Source: Flammeovirgaceae bacterium BBD 1991-12 (GTDB lineage Bacteria; Bacteroidota; Bacteroidia; Cytophagales; Cyclobacteriaceae). From it: 64,000 nt of DNA. Below, one piece after another: positions 53,173 through 63,153 of the stretch. The translations under genes were made by a program, and so were the position numbers. Each line of letters starts with the position of its first letter. Positions within the stretch are counted from its first letter, which is position 1. Where the stretch lies: positions 1 through 64,000 of the forward strand of contig LYSV01000016.1 in the NCBI GenBank assembly GCA_001657315.1, given 5' to 3'. The notes beneath the pieces are model-generated. The model did not search any database, had not been told where the DNA came from, and saw nothing but the letters and a program-made list of their open reading frames with translations.

Positions 53173-53868
53173 CTAATATCGTTGTCTTCCCGATCCTGGC
53201 GGATAAAGTGTATCTACCCTGTTGCTGCTGTACACCTCTTTGGTATCTATATTCATGAGGGACAAAACTCCTTCCCATCCGGCTCCGGTATCCATGAGCC
53301 ATACGTCTGCGGCAAGCAGAGGTTTTGTAAATCCCAGCCGGTGAATGGGAGAGTGGCCGATGTACACCTCATCATAAGGTGTGAGTTTGTGATGATCGCC
53401 TGACTGATACTGATCCATTGCCTCTCTGAAAAGGGACCTGTCCCACATGAAGACATCGGGTCCCTGCTGGTCAATAGGGATACCGAGTTCTATCCCGGCA
53501 TGAACGAATAGCTTATTTTCCAGTACATAGTAAACCCTGGCATTTTCAAATAACTGAACATGCTCAGAAGGCATTCTTTCGCCGTCGTAGCTTTTTATGG
53601 TATTGTCGCCCCCTACATTCAACCATGCGTGGTCAGCGATCCCGGTGATGGCCCACTCCAGAGTCCAGTAGTCATGGTTGCCCAGAATAAGCTGCAGGTT
53701 CTTGACCTCCAGCAGCTTGTCCACTACCTGCCGGGTCTCAGGCCATCCGTCACATAGGTCTCCAAGAGCAATGAGAACATCTTTTTCATAGTCAAAGGAT
53801 GAACGATCCAGACATTGTTGTAATGCTTTATACGCTCCGTGTATATCGCCTACTACAAATCTTCGCAT
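53173..53868 (-). CDS. PPP-family metallophosphatase
   Basis: A 231-aa cytoplasmic serine/threonine-phosphatase-type metalloenzyme. All di-metal motifs are present: VVGDIHGAYKAL (residues 5-16), IALGDLCDGWPETRQVV (GDxxDxG variant), LILGNHDYW (GNHD) and 'FVHAGIELGIPID'. Small bacterial members cleave diadenosine tetraphosphate or phosphoproteins. It converges on the nuclease gene and has no operon partner. Exact substrate unknown. Confidence 0.88.
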   Translation of the reverse strand: MRRFVVGDIHGAYKALQQCLDRSSFDYEKDVLIALGDLCDGWPETRQVVDKLLEVKNLQLILGNHDYWTLEWAITGIADHAWLNVGGDNTIKSYDGERMPSEHVQLFENARVYYVLENKLFVHAGIELGIPIDQQGPDVFMWDRSLFREAMDQYQSGDHHKLTPYDEVYIGHSPIHRLGFTKPLLAADVWLMDTGAGWEGVLSLMNIDTKEVYSSNRVDTLYPPGSGRQRY

Positions 53869-54276
53869 GATGATCGGGTGGCCTCGTTATTCATATCCGG
53901 GCGTCGTCTTCCTGTTTCTGGAATAAATGGTTGGTTTGACTGGCCCGAAAATACCTATTCTGACAGATTATCACACATATTTTGATGAAGAAGTTGTTTG
54001 TCACAACTGGGCAGGCAGCGTTTGAACAGTGACAAACGGCCAACAGGATGTCGCAGCCATTTTCCGTCCCCTACTCCAGGGAGTTCCCTGTTAAATTACT
54101 TCCGCAGCTTCTGTCTGTAAACAGGTGATCAATAAAACGTAGAAAACTACCGGTAAGGAGAGATCATCCTCCCTTCACGGAAAATATGAGTGAAATCCAT
54201 ATTATTGCAATAATTTTGTGTATTTGTAAATAAGCTGTGGACATGTTGGAAGACATTTCTTAGGCTGAACAATAGA
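53869..54276. other. Gene-free stretch upstream of MoxR gene
   Basis: About 400 bases holding the two divergent promoters. I see no gene, RNA or repeat in it. Confidence 0.4.
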
Positions 54277-55296
54277 ATGAAAATTAAAGATCCAGATACG
54301 GAAAATATGGAAGAATCAATAGCAACGGACAAAAGGAAGGAACATCAGGAAAAGATAAGGCAGGTTTTTACTGAGGTTGGCAAGGTAGTCGTGGGGCAGG
54401 AGGCTATGATCAACAGGCTGCTGATCGGTTTGTTCACCCAAAGCCATATCCTGCTGGAGGGAGTGCCCGGGATCGCCAAAACATTGACGGTAAGCACGCT
54501 GGCTCAGGTCCTGCATCTGGATTTCCAGCGTATTCAGTTCACTCCTGACCTGCTGCCGGCAGACCTCATTGGTACTATGATCTATAACCAAAAGCTGGCC
54601 AAGTTTGAAGTTAAGAAAGGCCCTATTTTCGCCAATGTCATTCTGGCCGATGAGATCAACCGTAGCCCGGCAAAAGTACAGTCTGCCTTGCTGGAATCCA
54701 TGCAGGAAAAGCAGGTGACCATTGGTGAGACCACTTTTGAGCTGGACCGTCCTTTCCTTGTACTGGCTACGCAGAACCCGGTAGATCAGGAAGGTACCTA
54801 CCCCCTGCCAGAGGCGCAGGTGGACCGGTTTATGATGAAGGTGCATGTGGATTATCCTACCAAGGACCAGGAGCTGGAGGTAATGCGCAGGATCTCAAAC
54901 ATGAAATTCGACTACACGGTCAATACTATATTGACCAAAGAGGATATATTCGACATTCGTGATGAGATCAATCAAACTACGATCTCTGAATCGCTTGAAA
55001 AGTACATCATAGAGCTTGTGTATGCCACGCGGGACCCCAGAACCTATGGACTGAACGAAGCGGTGGAATACATACAGTTCGGTGTTTCACCAAGGGCCTC
55101 GATCAACCTGAACCTGGCGGCCAAGGCAGCAGCATACTTTGAGGGTCGCGACTTTGTACTGCCGGAGGACATTAAGGAGGTGGCTTCCGACGTACTTAAT
55201 CACAGAATAATACTAAACTACGAGGCAGAAGCCGACAATGTGGATACCAAGGATCTCATCAAAACGATCCTGAATAAGGTGCCGATTAACAATTAA
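54277..55296 (+). CDS. MoxR-family AAA+ ATPase
   Basis: A 339-aa ATPase. Walker A HILLEGVPGIAKTLTVSTLA (about residues 58-77), Walker B VILADEINRSPAKVQSALLE (about 124-143), sensor region 'FLVLATQNPVDQEGTYPLPE' and the C-terminal lid (SPRASINLNLAAKAAAYFEG). MoxR proteins act as chaperones in assembling metal or cofactor enzymes and in envelope stress, usually with a DUF58/VWA operon; here no such partner follows within the window, which is unusual. Start at 54277 gives MKIKDPDTENMEES; the inner ATG at 54307 is also possible. Confidence 0.9.
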   Translation: MKIKDPDTENMEESIATDKRKEHQEKIRQVFTEVGKVVVGQEAMINRLLIGLFTQSHILLEGVPGIAKTLTVSTLAQVLHLDFQRIQFTPDLLPADLIGTMIYNQKLAKFEVKKGPIFANVILADEINRSPAKVQSALLESMQEKQVTIGETTFELDRPFLVLATQNPVDQEGTYPLPEAQVDRFMMKVHVDYPTKDQELEVMRRISNMKFDYTVNTILTKEDIFDIRDEINQTTISESLEKYIIELVYATRDPRTYGLNEAVEYIQFGVSPRASINLNLAAKAAAYFEGRDFVLPEDIKEVASDVLNHRIILNYEAEADNVDTKDLIKTILNKVPINN

Positions 55297-55516
55297 TTAA
55301 CACACTTCCAAAAGTCCAATAGCCGCTCGGGAACTGCGGTATTTTAAATTCATCGTAATTTTACGATGAATATTCCTTAACATAAGATTAACCATTCCTT
55401 TACATGTTTAACAAACCCTTAACACGCGCGTCCGCTTGACTTAACAATTAATGGTAAGCTTTGTGACTCGATTCAAACGTGACTTATACTATCATTTAAT
55501 TTAATCCTTATTTCAC

Positions 55517-57364
55517 ATGAAAAAACTATTGTCTTTACTAGCTGCCTTTGGGGTACTGTTCTATCTCTCTTCCTGTGGGGATGATGATGATGGAGATCCT
55601 GATCTGGATGCGCCTGTCGTAACCACTCCCGCGGCTACCTCAGTGCAGGTTGATGATGAAATCACTATCAACTTCCCGTACACTGCTGCAGCAGGATTTG
55701 CCAGTTCAGCACTGAGCAACGTAACAGGTGGAACCGCCGAGGTAACAACTGACGGAACGGCCGGTGCTACTGATGGTACCATTGTGGTAACGTTTGCCGC
55801 TGGATCCAATGATGGAGGTGGAGGTGTTACGCTGACCGTTACCGATGGAGAAGGCGACACAGGTGTTGCCACTGCAGTAATAACGGTATCTGCAAGTGCA
55901 GTTCCTGAAATAAGCGGCATTCCACCCACAGCCACTATTGATGCGGGCACCGTTCTCTCCGTGCCGGACGTTACGTTGTCCGCTGAGGATGGCCTGGCTG
56001 CACTGGCCGTTTCAGTGAACGGAGAAGATGTTCCTGAGCTGGGTGCTGATCTGTCATCTAGTGGCACTTCAGTAACGTTGACTTTTGAAGCTGCTCCTAC
56101 TGCAGATCTTCCTCCAGGTAACTATACTATTGTATTTACCTTGACGGATAGTGATGGAGATATTGCCAGTTTCACACACACTTTAACCATTGAGCCAACA
56201 CCGGTTGTCGTTGTACAGGGATTGATCGAGGAGAATGCTAACTGGACCAAGGATAACATTTATGAAATAGCTGGCCGGGTATTTGTAACCAGCGGTAACA
56301 CTTTGACAATTGAAGCAGGAACAATTGTTAAGGGAAGAACAGGTGAAGGTGCCAATGCTTCTGTACTAACTATTGCAAGAGGAGCGAAAATAGAGGCGAT
56401 CGGAACTGCGGCTGAGCCAATTATATTCACGACTGAAAGCGACAATATTCAGGCCGGTCAACTCAAGGGTTCGAATCTCACTCCGACTGACACAGAATTG
56501 TGGGGGGGCTTGGTTATTTTGGGTAATGCGCCAATATCACCTGATGCCGGTACTGAAGCCCAAATAGAGGGAGTACCTGCCGGTGAACCTCTGGGGCTTT
56601 ACGGCGGAAATAATCCAACTGATGATTCCGGAACCTTACGGTATATTTCCCTTAGGCACGGTGGTACTACCATTGACCCGGTCAACGGTAATGATATCAA
56701 TGGCTTGACACTTGGAGGAGTTGGGTCCGAAACGGAGATTTCCTATGTTGAAGTAATCGCCAATTTTGACGATGGAATTGAATTCTTTGGAGGTACTGTT
56801 TCTGTAACAAATGCTTTGGTATATGGTGTAGGGGACGATGCCATTGACGTAGATCAGTCATGGGCCGGTATGGTTGATAATTTCCAGGTATTCACAAGTG
56901 ATGCTGCCGGGTCTGACGAAGGTCTTGAAATAGATGGCCCTGAAGGTTCTGAAAATGCCGGAGGTAAGTTTACTATCCAAAACGGAACGATTACAGCCCT
57001 TGCCGGCGGAAGCGCTGCAGATTTCAAATCAAGGGCACAAGGTACGGTCAATAATGTAAAATGGGTTGACTTTGCTTCTGCAACAATAAAAATAAGAGCG
57101 AGCTATCAGAATGATTGCGCTAATCCAAGAGATGATGCCTTCACTAATCTGATTGCCGGGGATCTGGTAATCACAGGTTCTGAATTCACCGCTGTCTCAG
57201 TCTACACGGCTTCTAAAAACGATGCTGAGACAGAAGATTGTACAGTTCCCGGAGCGGATCAAACGGCTGCAGAGGCTGAAATAACGTCTACTACCGCTAC
57301 AGGTGTTAGCGACGGTACAGTTTGGAATGACTGGACGTTGGCTTCCGGTCTCGGTCTTCTGTAA
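55517..57364 (+). CDS. Large surface lipoprotein partner of a TonB receptor
   Basis: A 615-aa lipoprotein with lipobox ending at Cys20 (FYLSSC|GDDDDGD). The run of Asp right after the Cys fits the lipoprotein export signal that sends lipoproteins to the outer face in Bacteroidota. Residues 30-235 are Ig/cadherin-like strands ('VTLTVTDGEGDTGVATAVIT', 'NYTIVFTLTDSDGDIASFTH'); residues 240-600 are beta-helix-like with 'NTLTIEAGTIVKGRTGEGAN' and 'NGLTLGGVGSETEISYVEVI'. No catalytic site is evident. A strong terminator (57421) separates it from the TonB receptor gene, but pairing by position suggests it may capture that receptor's ligand. Unknown substrate. Confidence 0.75.
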   Translation: MKKLLSLLAAFGVLFYLSSCGDDDDGDPDLDAPVVTTPAATSVQVDDEITINFPYTAAAGFASSALSNVTGGTAEVTTDGTAGATDGTIVVTFAAGSNDGGGGVTLTVTDGEGDTGVATAVITVSASAVPEISGIPPTATIDAGTVLSVPDVTLSAEDGLAALAVSVNGEDVPELGADLSSSGTSVTLTFEAAPTADLPPGNYTIVFTLTDSDGDIASFTHTLTIEPTPVVVVQGLIEENANWTKDNIYEIAGRVFVTSGNTLTIEAGTIVKGRTGEGANASVLTIARGAKIEAIGTAAEPIIFTTESDNIQAGQLKGSNLTPTDTELWGGLVILGNAPISPDAGTEAQIEGVPAGEPLGLYGGNNPTDDSGTLRYISLRHGGTTIDPVNGNDINGLTLGGVGSETEISYVEVIANFDDGIEFFGGTVSVTNALVYGVGDDAIDVDQSWAGMVDNFQVFTSDAAGSDEGLEIDGPEGSENAGGKFTIQNGTITALAGGSAADFKSRAQGTVNNVKWVDFASATIKIRASYQNDCANPRDDAFTNLIAGDLVITGSEFTAVSVYTASKNDAETEDCTVPGADQTAAEAEITSTTATGVSDGTVWNDWTLASGLGLL

Positions 57365-57420
57365 CTGACACGTAATGAATATCTTATTCTCAATTGACTG
57401 AGATGAAGATCGATCTGAAA

Positions 57421-57448
57421 CCTCGCCCCTTAAGGGGCGAGGTTTTTT
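57421..57448 (+). terminator. Strong rho-independent terminator
   Basis: CCTCGCCCCTTAAGGGGCGAGG, an unbroken 22-bp palindrome (57421-57442), followed by TTTTTTG. Ends the lipoprotein transcript 57 bases after its stop. Confidence 0.92.
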
Positions 57449-57675
57449 GTTTATACTCAAGCATTTCTTAACATTTGGATAACATTAAAAATTGCCAATT
57501 CTAAACCTTAATCAGAAGATTTTGCTGTTTAAGACGACTCTGATCTTTGGTGTGTCATTAATTAAATATTACTGTAATGTTTCCTTTTTTAACAAACCTT
57601 AAACTATTGGTAATTGGTTAAACCTGAAGCCAATGTGGTGAAAATGCTAACTTCGCGGCCACTATCTTACGTGAT

Positions 57676-60507
57676 ATGAAAAAGCTCTTACTTACTTTAA
57701 CATTGCTCTCTACAATGATGTTCTCATCATTTGCTCAGAAGGGATTTTTGAGGGGGAAAATAACCGATGCGGAAACCGGTGAGGCACTTATAGGAGCGAC
57801 TGTCTCCAAGCAAGGAACAACTGTTGGTGCTGTTGCAGATTTTGATGGGAATTATTCGTTGGCACTGGACCCTGGTACTCATACTGTAGTCTTCCAGTTT
57901 GTTTCCTATCAGACTAAGACTGTAGAAAACATAGAAATAAAGGCAGACGAGGTTACACCATTGGATATCTCTCTGGGTGCTGATGTCGAGCAATTGGCTG
58001 AAGTAGTGGTACAAGCCGAGATCATCAAAGATTCGGAAGTAGCTGTATTGGCGTTGCAGCGTAAATCAGCTAATGTATTGGACGGTGTTTCCTCTCAGAC
58101 ATTTCAGAAAACTGGTGATAGCAATCTTGCAGGAGCAATTAAAAGAGTGACAGGAGTCTCTGTTCAGGGAGGTAAGTACGTTTATGTTCGTGGTCTTGGA
58201 GACCGGTATACAAGAACCACCCTTAATGGATTGAGTATCCCTGGCCTTGATCCTGAAAGAAACGATGTCCAAATTGATTTGTTCCCCACGAATGTTCTTG
58301 AAAATGTATTGGTCTACAAAACTTTTACACCTGATCTATCCGCTGATTTTACGGGAGGAACGGTAAATGTGGAAACAAAGAGTTTTCCCGAAGAAAAAAC
58401 CACCACAGTTTCGGTGGGTTTTGGCTTTAACCCTGATATGCATTTCATAGATAATTTTCTTACCTATGATGGTGGAGATCTTGACTTTTTAGGCATTGAT
58501 GATGGCAATCGGGAAATTCCCTTTGACCCTTTTGTAGATATCCCTGACAGGAGGACGGCTATAGATAATAATGATCCCAGTCTTGAAGGACTAACAAGAA
58601 GTTTGAATCCGACTATGGGAGCTAAGAGGGTCAGTAATTTTACCAATGCCAGTTTTGGATTCAGTCATGGTAATCAACTGGATAAGGAAAAGTACAAGAT
58701 TGGATACAATTTTGTCTTGAATTATCAGCGAAAGACGGAATACTATGAGAATGCGCAATTGTCTTCTATATATTTTAAAGACCCTGATTTAGATGTAACT
58801 GCGCTTGACCTGCAGGCCAATAATAACGGTGATTTGGGAAGGATCAATGTACTCTGGAGTGCATTGGGTACAATTTCGTTAAAAACAGATAAAAGCCAAT
58901 TTGGCTTGAATATCTTCCGAACTCAAAACGGTTTGACGGAAACATCAGACCGGGTAAGAAGTGATATAGAAGAAACAGGACAAACTGTTTTTGAAGATAT
59001 CCTGACATACTCCCAGAGGTCCATTTCAAATGCTACGCTGTCCGGAAAACATAATTTTGATAAGTTTTTACTGGAATGGGGCAATTCATTCACTATATCA
59101 AGGGTATATGATCCCGATTTTAGATCCACTTCTATTGTTGAGGTACTTGTGGATGGTACAGATGAAGTGGTTTATTCCATTCGCCCTGGACAGGGAGGTA
59201 TTGTAGGCCGGTTTTGGAGAGATCTAAATGAGATGAACGAAAATTTCAGGGTAGACCTGACCTATAATTTAGCGGAAAAAAACAAGTTGAAAACCGGAGG
59301 ACAGGTTCTGTTGAAATGGAGGGAATTTGAAACCTACAACTATAATATAGCCTCAACCCTAAGTAGAGTTGAAAATGACCCGGAAACTTTATTGGCACCA
59401 GAAAATATATGGACAATATCCACAAATAGTGGCAACTACCTGACAGGGAACATAGAGCTTCCCAATATTTTTGATGCGCGTTCATCGGTTTTTGCAGGTT
59501 ATGTAATGAATGACATTACACTTGGTAGACTAAGGTCGATTTACGGTGTAAGGGTTGAGCAGGCAAATATGTTTTATACCGGTCAGGATCGGTTCGCTGA
59601 GATAGAATTTGACGATGAGCAGACACTGGATGAACTTAATCTGCTGCCGGCTGTAAATCTGGTATATAGTTTCAGTGAAAATACCAATCTCAGAGGTTCA
59701 TATGGAAGAACGCTCGCCAGACCTTCGTTTAAAGAAAAATCAATAGCACAGATACTTGACCCAATAACCAGTATTCTCTTTAATGGTAACATTGATCTGG
59801 AACAAACCATCATAGATAATTTTGATCTGAGATTTGAGAATTTCTTTGGCGCAGGAGAAATGGTTTCACTCTCTGGCTTTTACAAAAGATTTGATGGTCA
59901 CATTGAGATGACAAGGTTTGAGACTGAGCCTCAGCAAGTTACACCAAGGAATATTGGTGGTAGTGTTGTGTATGGCTTAGAACTTGAATTCCGTAAAAAT
60001 CTTGACTTTTTGTTGTCAGGGTTGGCTGTAGGTTCAAATTTATCCCTGCAACGGTCTTCAGTTGATTTGAATGAGGTATTTGTAGATGCTGAAGGGACTA
60101 AGACAGAATTCGAGTCACGTCAGGAACAGGCAAGAACAGGTGAAACGCAGGAGGATACACGTGATATGGCAGGACAAGCTCCATATCTCATCAATGCCTA
60201 TATGAACTATGCCGATGCAGATGGTATTTACAACGTCAACCTATCATACAATGTACAGGGGGAGAACTTGTCCGTTGTTGGTATTGGACAGGTTCCTGAT
60301 GTATATACACGACCGTTCAATTCGTTGAATTTAAATGCCTCAAGACAGATCGGGGGGGCGAGAAGATCGAAAATTACTTTGGGGATCACCAACATACTGA
60401 ATGATGAGGTGGAAGAGTTTTATAAGAACTTTGGAGATGTTGAAGCTACCTTCTCATTGTTTGAAGTGGGACGTACTTTCTCCTTATCCTATGCTTACAC
60501 CTTTTAG
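57676..60507 (+). CDS. TonB-dependent receptor (large, SusC/CirA-like)
   Basis: A 943-aa outer-membrane receptor. Signal peptide (MKKLLLTLTLLSTMMFSSFA), CarboxypepD_reg domain (about 24-110: GKITDAETGEALIGATVSKQ), plug (about 130-245: 'GVSSQTFQKTGDSNLAGAIK', 'GLGDRYTRTTLNGLSIPGLD', 'TFTPDLSADFTGGTVNVETK') and barrel ending TFSLSYAYTF with terminal Phe. The plug type 'VRGLGDRYTRTTLNG' is found in receptors of unknown ligand next to surface lipoproteins, as with the preceding gene. No SusD partner and no metal or sugar gene adjoin it, so substrate is open. Confidence 0.88.
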   Translation: MKKLLLTLTLLSTMMFSSFAQKGFLRGKITDAETGEALIGATVSKQGTTVGAVADFDGNYSLALDPGTHTVVFQFVSYQTKTVENIEIKADEVTPLDISLGADVEQLAEVVVQAEIIKDSEVAVLALQRKSANVLDGVSSQTFQKTGDSNLAGAIKRVTGVSVQGGKYVYVRGLGDRYTRTTLNGLSIPGLDPERNDVQIDLFPTNVLENVLVYKTFTPDLSADFTGGTVNVETKSFPEEKTTTVSVGFGFNPDMHFIDNFLTYDGGDLDFLGIDDGNREIPFDPFVDIPDRRTAIDNNDPSLEGLTRSLNPTMGAKRVSNFTNASFGFSHGNQLDKEKYKIGYNFVLNYQRKTEYYENAQLSSIYFKDPDLDVTALDLQANNNGDLGRINVLWSALGTISLKTDKSQFGLNIFRTQNGLTETSDRVRSDIEETGQTVFEDILTYSQRSISNATLSGKHNFDKFLLEWGNSFTISRVYDPDFRSTSIVEVLVDGTDEVVYSIRPGQGGIVGRFWRDLNEMNENFRVDLTYNLAEKNKLKTGGQVLLKWREFETYNYNIASTLSRVENDPETLLAPENIWTISTNSGNYLTGNIELPNIFDARSSVFAGYVMNDITLGRLRSIYGVRVEQANMFYTGQDRFAEIEFDDEQTLDELNLLPAVNLVYSFSENTNLRGSYGRTLARPSFKEKSIAQILDPITSILFNGNIDLEQTIIDNFDLRFENFFGAGEMVSLSGFYKRFDGHIEMTRFETEPQQVTPRNIGGSVVYGLELEFRKNLDFLLSGLAVGSNLSLQRSSVDLNEVFVDAEGTKTEFESRQEQARTGETQEDTRDMAGQAPYLINAYMNYADADGIYNVNLSYNVQGENLSVVGIGQVPDVYTRPFNSLNLNASRQIGGARRSKITLGITNILNDEVEEFYKNFGDVEATFSLFEVGRTFSLSYAYTF

Positions 60508-60597
60508 TTGAGCTTAAACAAAAGTCTTAAAAGTTGTCTTTACAACACAGCTTTTCATTGCTGATGTCAGAGATCGGTTTATGAGAATAAATTACAG

Positions 60598-60640
60598 GAA
60601 GATCAGCCAAAATAAACTTTGTTTTGTTGATCTTCTCTTT
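60598..60640 (+). terminator. Probable terminator of the TonB receptor gene
   Basis: GAAGATCA (60598-60605) pairs with TGATCTTC (60628-60635), with an inner CAAAA/TTTTG pairing that extends the stem; a CTCTTT tail follows. It lies 90 bases after the receptor stop. Confidence 0.45.
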
Positions 60641-61486
60641 GAAAATACTTTTGATCATTCTGGCATAATTACTTTCAATTAATCAAAAGCTGCTTTGAGT
60701 ACATCTTGTCAATCTTCGGACAAGGTGCCATTGGCCACAATTTAAAGCAACCGATTAATAAGGTTCATTACACAATTAAAGGCACATCACGTTCTCCATA
60801 AACTTCCATTATCGTTATCCTGTTGCATATGACATATCTGTTATCAGGCTAATTTTTAGGTAGGATTCTTCTTAATGGAGACAATAGGAAACCTTAAGGC
60901 TTCAATTTGCTCAAATTCCTGATAATACTTCACTTGAAACAAATGGGTAAGTAGGAAAGTCTTGGGGCAAAAGCTGTGGGGATGTGTCGAGATTACGATT
61001 CAAAATCCTAATGAAGATTGAAAAATAGTTTTTTACTCTTAATAAAATATCAAGTTCAAACAACTAACGTGTACAGATGTAGAGAGCAGAGGATGAACTA
61101 TTTGAAACTGATATAGCACCAATAAGCACTCCTTGGACTTATGCTTACAAACAGGTCGAGTGTAAGACATTCATATTTTTGGGTCTTGGTAACGGTTCTA
61201 CCTGCTCTTCGCTTCTTTAGATGGCCGTGTTGAACCATGACTGGTTACTATGAAAATTTCATGCCAGTTTTTGACTTATTTTTCTTTAATGAAAAAAACT
61301 AAATTATAACAATATAATAATTTATCTATTAGGTCTTTTTTAGGGGTAAAATGATATTAATCATATGAATATGTTTCAACATAAGAGATAAGATTTAATA
61401 TTTTTATTCTAGGAAAACAGAGTTGCTATAAAGTAGAATTTCTTGTAATTCCTTTTTGAAGAATACTTACTTACTTTTAGTGTTTA

Positions 61487-61500
61487 CCGATTATAATCGG
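61487..61500. promoter_or_regulatory. 14-bp palindrome upstream of metalloprotease gene
   Basis: CCGATTATAATCGG is a perfect palindrome about 245 bases before the metalloprotease start, next to a very AT-rich block. It could be a repressor or activator site; no second copy was noticed. Confidence 0.35.
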
Positions 61501-61744
61501 CATCAGTATACAAACAAAAGCAAACATGGACTAAGACTTCATACGGGCTGTCTACCCAACGTCGAGATATGTGAAAGTTGAAAATCGACATCAAATAAAA
61601 GAGTAGGCCGGTTCAAGGTTAGAACCGAAAGAAGGTAGATCTTAATACCAATGATGTAGATGAAAACCATCCTAATAGTTTCAAATGTTCATCATTAGTA
61701 TTGATCGCTGCCAAGAATGAAGTTCAATTTTAAATAAGTATATC

Positions 61745-62875
61745 ATGACCCGAATATTTAAACTATTATCCCCGGCGTTTTTATTCTTAGCAATAGTAAG
61801 TTGTGAAGATTTTGAATCTAATGATAACCTGGAAGTAAGAGGTTTATCTGAATTCCTGGTGGAAGAAGCATATCCAGGAGAAATAGGAGAGCTTGAAGTA
61901 ATCAAGACCTCTGTGGAGCCTTTTGAATATAGGAGAATAAATGGAGAAGCAGTTTTTGAAGGGGATATTATCCTTTCAAAAGAGCAACTTGAAATTTTGG
62001 AGGGAAAAAAGTCAGGAAGAGCTCAAAGTACAGGTCGGGCTTCTTTAGCCGCTCGCTGGCCTGGAAGAATCGTATATTACACCATAAGCCCAAGCCTTCC
62101 AAATCAACACCGCGTAACAGATGCAATAGCACACTGGGAGTCCAACACAGACATTAGCTTCATTCCCAGAACCACAGAACCAAATTACATCTCCTTTATA
62201 CCGGGAGATGGCTGTGCTTCATTCGTAGGAATGATTGGGGGTGAGCAATATGTCTGGTTAGGAGGCGGATGTACCACAGGTAATACCATTCACGAAATCG
62301 GTCATGCCGTAGGCTTATTTCACGAGCATTCCCGGAGTAATAGAAATTCCAATGTTCGTGTTAACTGGGAAAACATATTGAGTGGATATGAACATAATTT
62401 TCGAACTTATAATGTACTTGGCTTTTCAGGTTTTGATAGTGATGTCTTTGACTTTGGTTCTATTATGCTTTATCCTTCAGACGCTTTCTCTTCAAATGGT
62501 CAGCCCACTTTAGTGAATAATGCAGGCGGGACTTTTACTACTCAACGAAATGAACTTTCCCCTGGTGATATTGCTGGCGTTACACAACTCTACAATGCAG
62601 TCGAACTGGCCAGGCCCTCAAATGTATATGCCTATCATGACGGGAAATCGGAATTGGAGGTAACCTGGGATGCCGTACCGGGGGCTACGAGATATTATAT
62701 AATTACAGATTACCGGACTGCGGGAGAATTTGAACTTTACAAAATAGAACTTTCAAATATCTATGTGAGAGAGCTGAAGCTCATATTTAGAGATCAATAC
62801 AGGCTATTTATCAGTGCCGCAGACGATAATGGCAATGTAAGTAGGGCTGTTGAACCTGGTTATTCGTGGAAATAA
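61745..62875 (+). CDS. Astacin-family (M12A) metalloprotease lipoprotein
   Basis: A 376-aa lipoprotein with lipobox at Cys20 (FLFLAIVSC|EDFES). A propeptide-like region (to about residue 105) precedes the astacin catalytic domain, with the full zinc signature HEIGHAVGLFHEHSR (about residues 182-196; three His ligands and catalytic Glu), the upstream 'DGCASFVGMIGGEQYVWLGG' and the Met-turn FGSIMLYPSDAFS. A fibronectin-like domain ends the chain (about 290-376, VYAYHDGKSELEVTWDAVPG). It would digest proteins or peptides at the cell surface. Stand-alone, preceded by a long AT-rich region; composition is more AT-rich than the housekeeping genes. Confidence 0.9.
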   Translation: MTRIFKLLSPAFLFLAIVSCEDFESNDNLEVRGLSEFLVEEAYPGEIGELEVIKTSVEPFEYRRINGEAVFEGDIILSKEQLEILEGKKSGRAQSTGRASLAARWPGRIVYYTISPSLPNQHRVTDAIAHWESNTDISFIPRTTEPNYISFIPGDGCASFVGMIGGEQYVWLGGGCTTGNTIHEIGHAVGLFHEHSRSNRNSNVRVNWENILSGYEHNFRTYNVLGFSGFDSDVFDFGSIMLYPSDAFSSNGQPTLVNNAGGTFTTQRNELSPGDIAGVTQLYNAVELARPSNVYAYHDGKSELEVTWDAVPGATRYYIITDYRTAGEFELYKIELSNIYVRELKLIFRDQYRLFISAADDNGNVSRAVEPGYSWK

Positions 62876-62909
62876 CTTACCTTTAAAAGGTTTCTACCGT
62901 TTATTTATG

Positions 62910-62964
62910 ATCTCTCCTCCATCTCATGTTTGGCCTTGTAGCAAGTGATTCATGGAGGGGAGAT
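62910..62964 (+). terminator. Long-stem hairpin after metalloprotease gene
   Basis: A 13-bp stem with one G-T pair (62910-62922 with 62952-62964; ATCTCTCCTCCAT / ATGGAGGGGAGAT) and a 29-nt loop, 35 bases past the stop. A clear T-run is lacking, so the terminator role is tentative. Confidence 0.4.
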
Positions 62965-63153
62965 TAATAAGTAAATCTACCTTTTCCTATTCTTACCTTT
63001 GAATCCCATCTTCATAGTTAGGATTATCCAAAGAGAACGGACAGCCTGCCACGACCCCAGCCATCATTAATTCCCAAAAACAAAAACCTCACTCACTGGT
63101 AAATTATCCATCAATTCAGTATTTTTCGGAATGTTGGCCGAGCTATATTAAAA

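Larger units (their letters stand above)
60508..61744. other. 1.2-kb AT-rich gene-free region
   Basis: No frame with family-like sequence was seen on either strand. The left end carries a hairpin at 60598-60635. From about 61250 to 61480 the DNA is strongly AT-rich with runs such as AATTATAACAATATAATAATTT. A perfect 14-bp palindrome lies at 61487-61500. The region separates the receptor from a metalloprotease gene whose long upstream region may be regulatory. It could also hold a small RNA. Confidence 0.5.
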
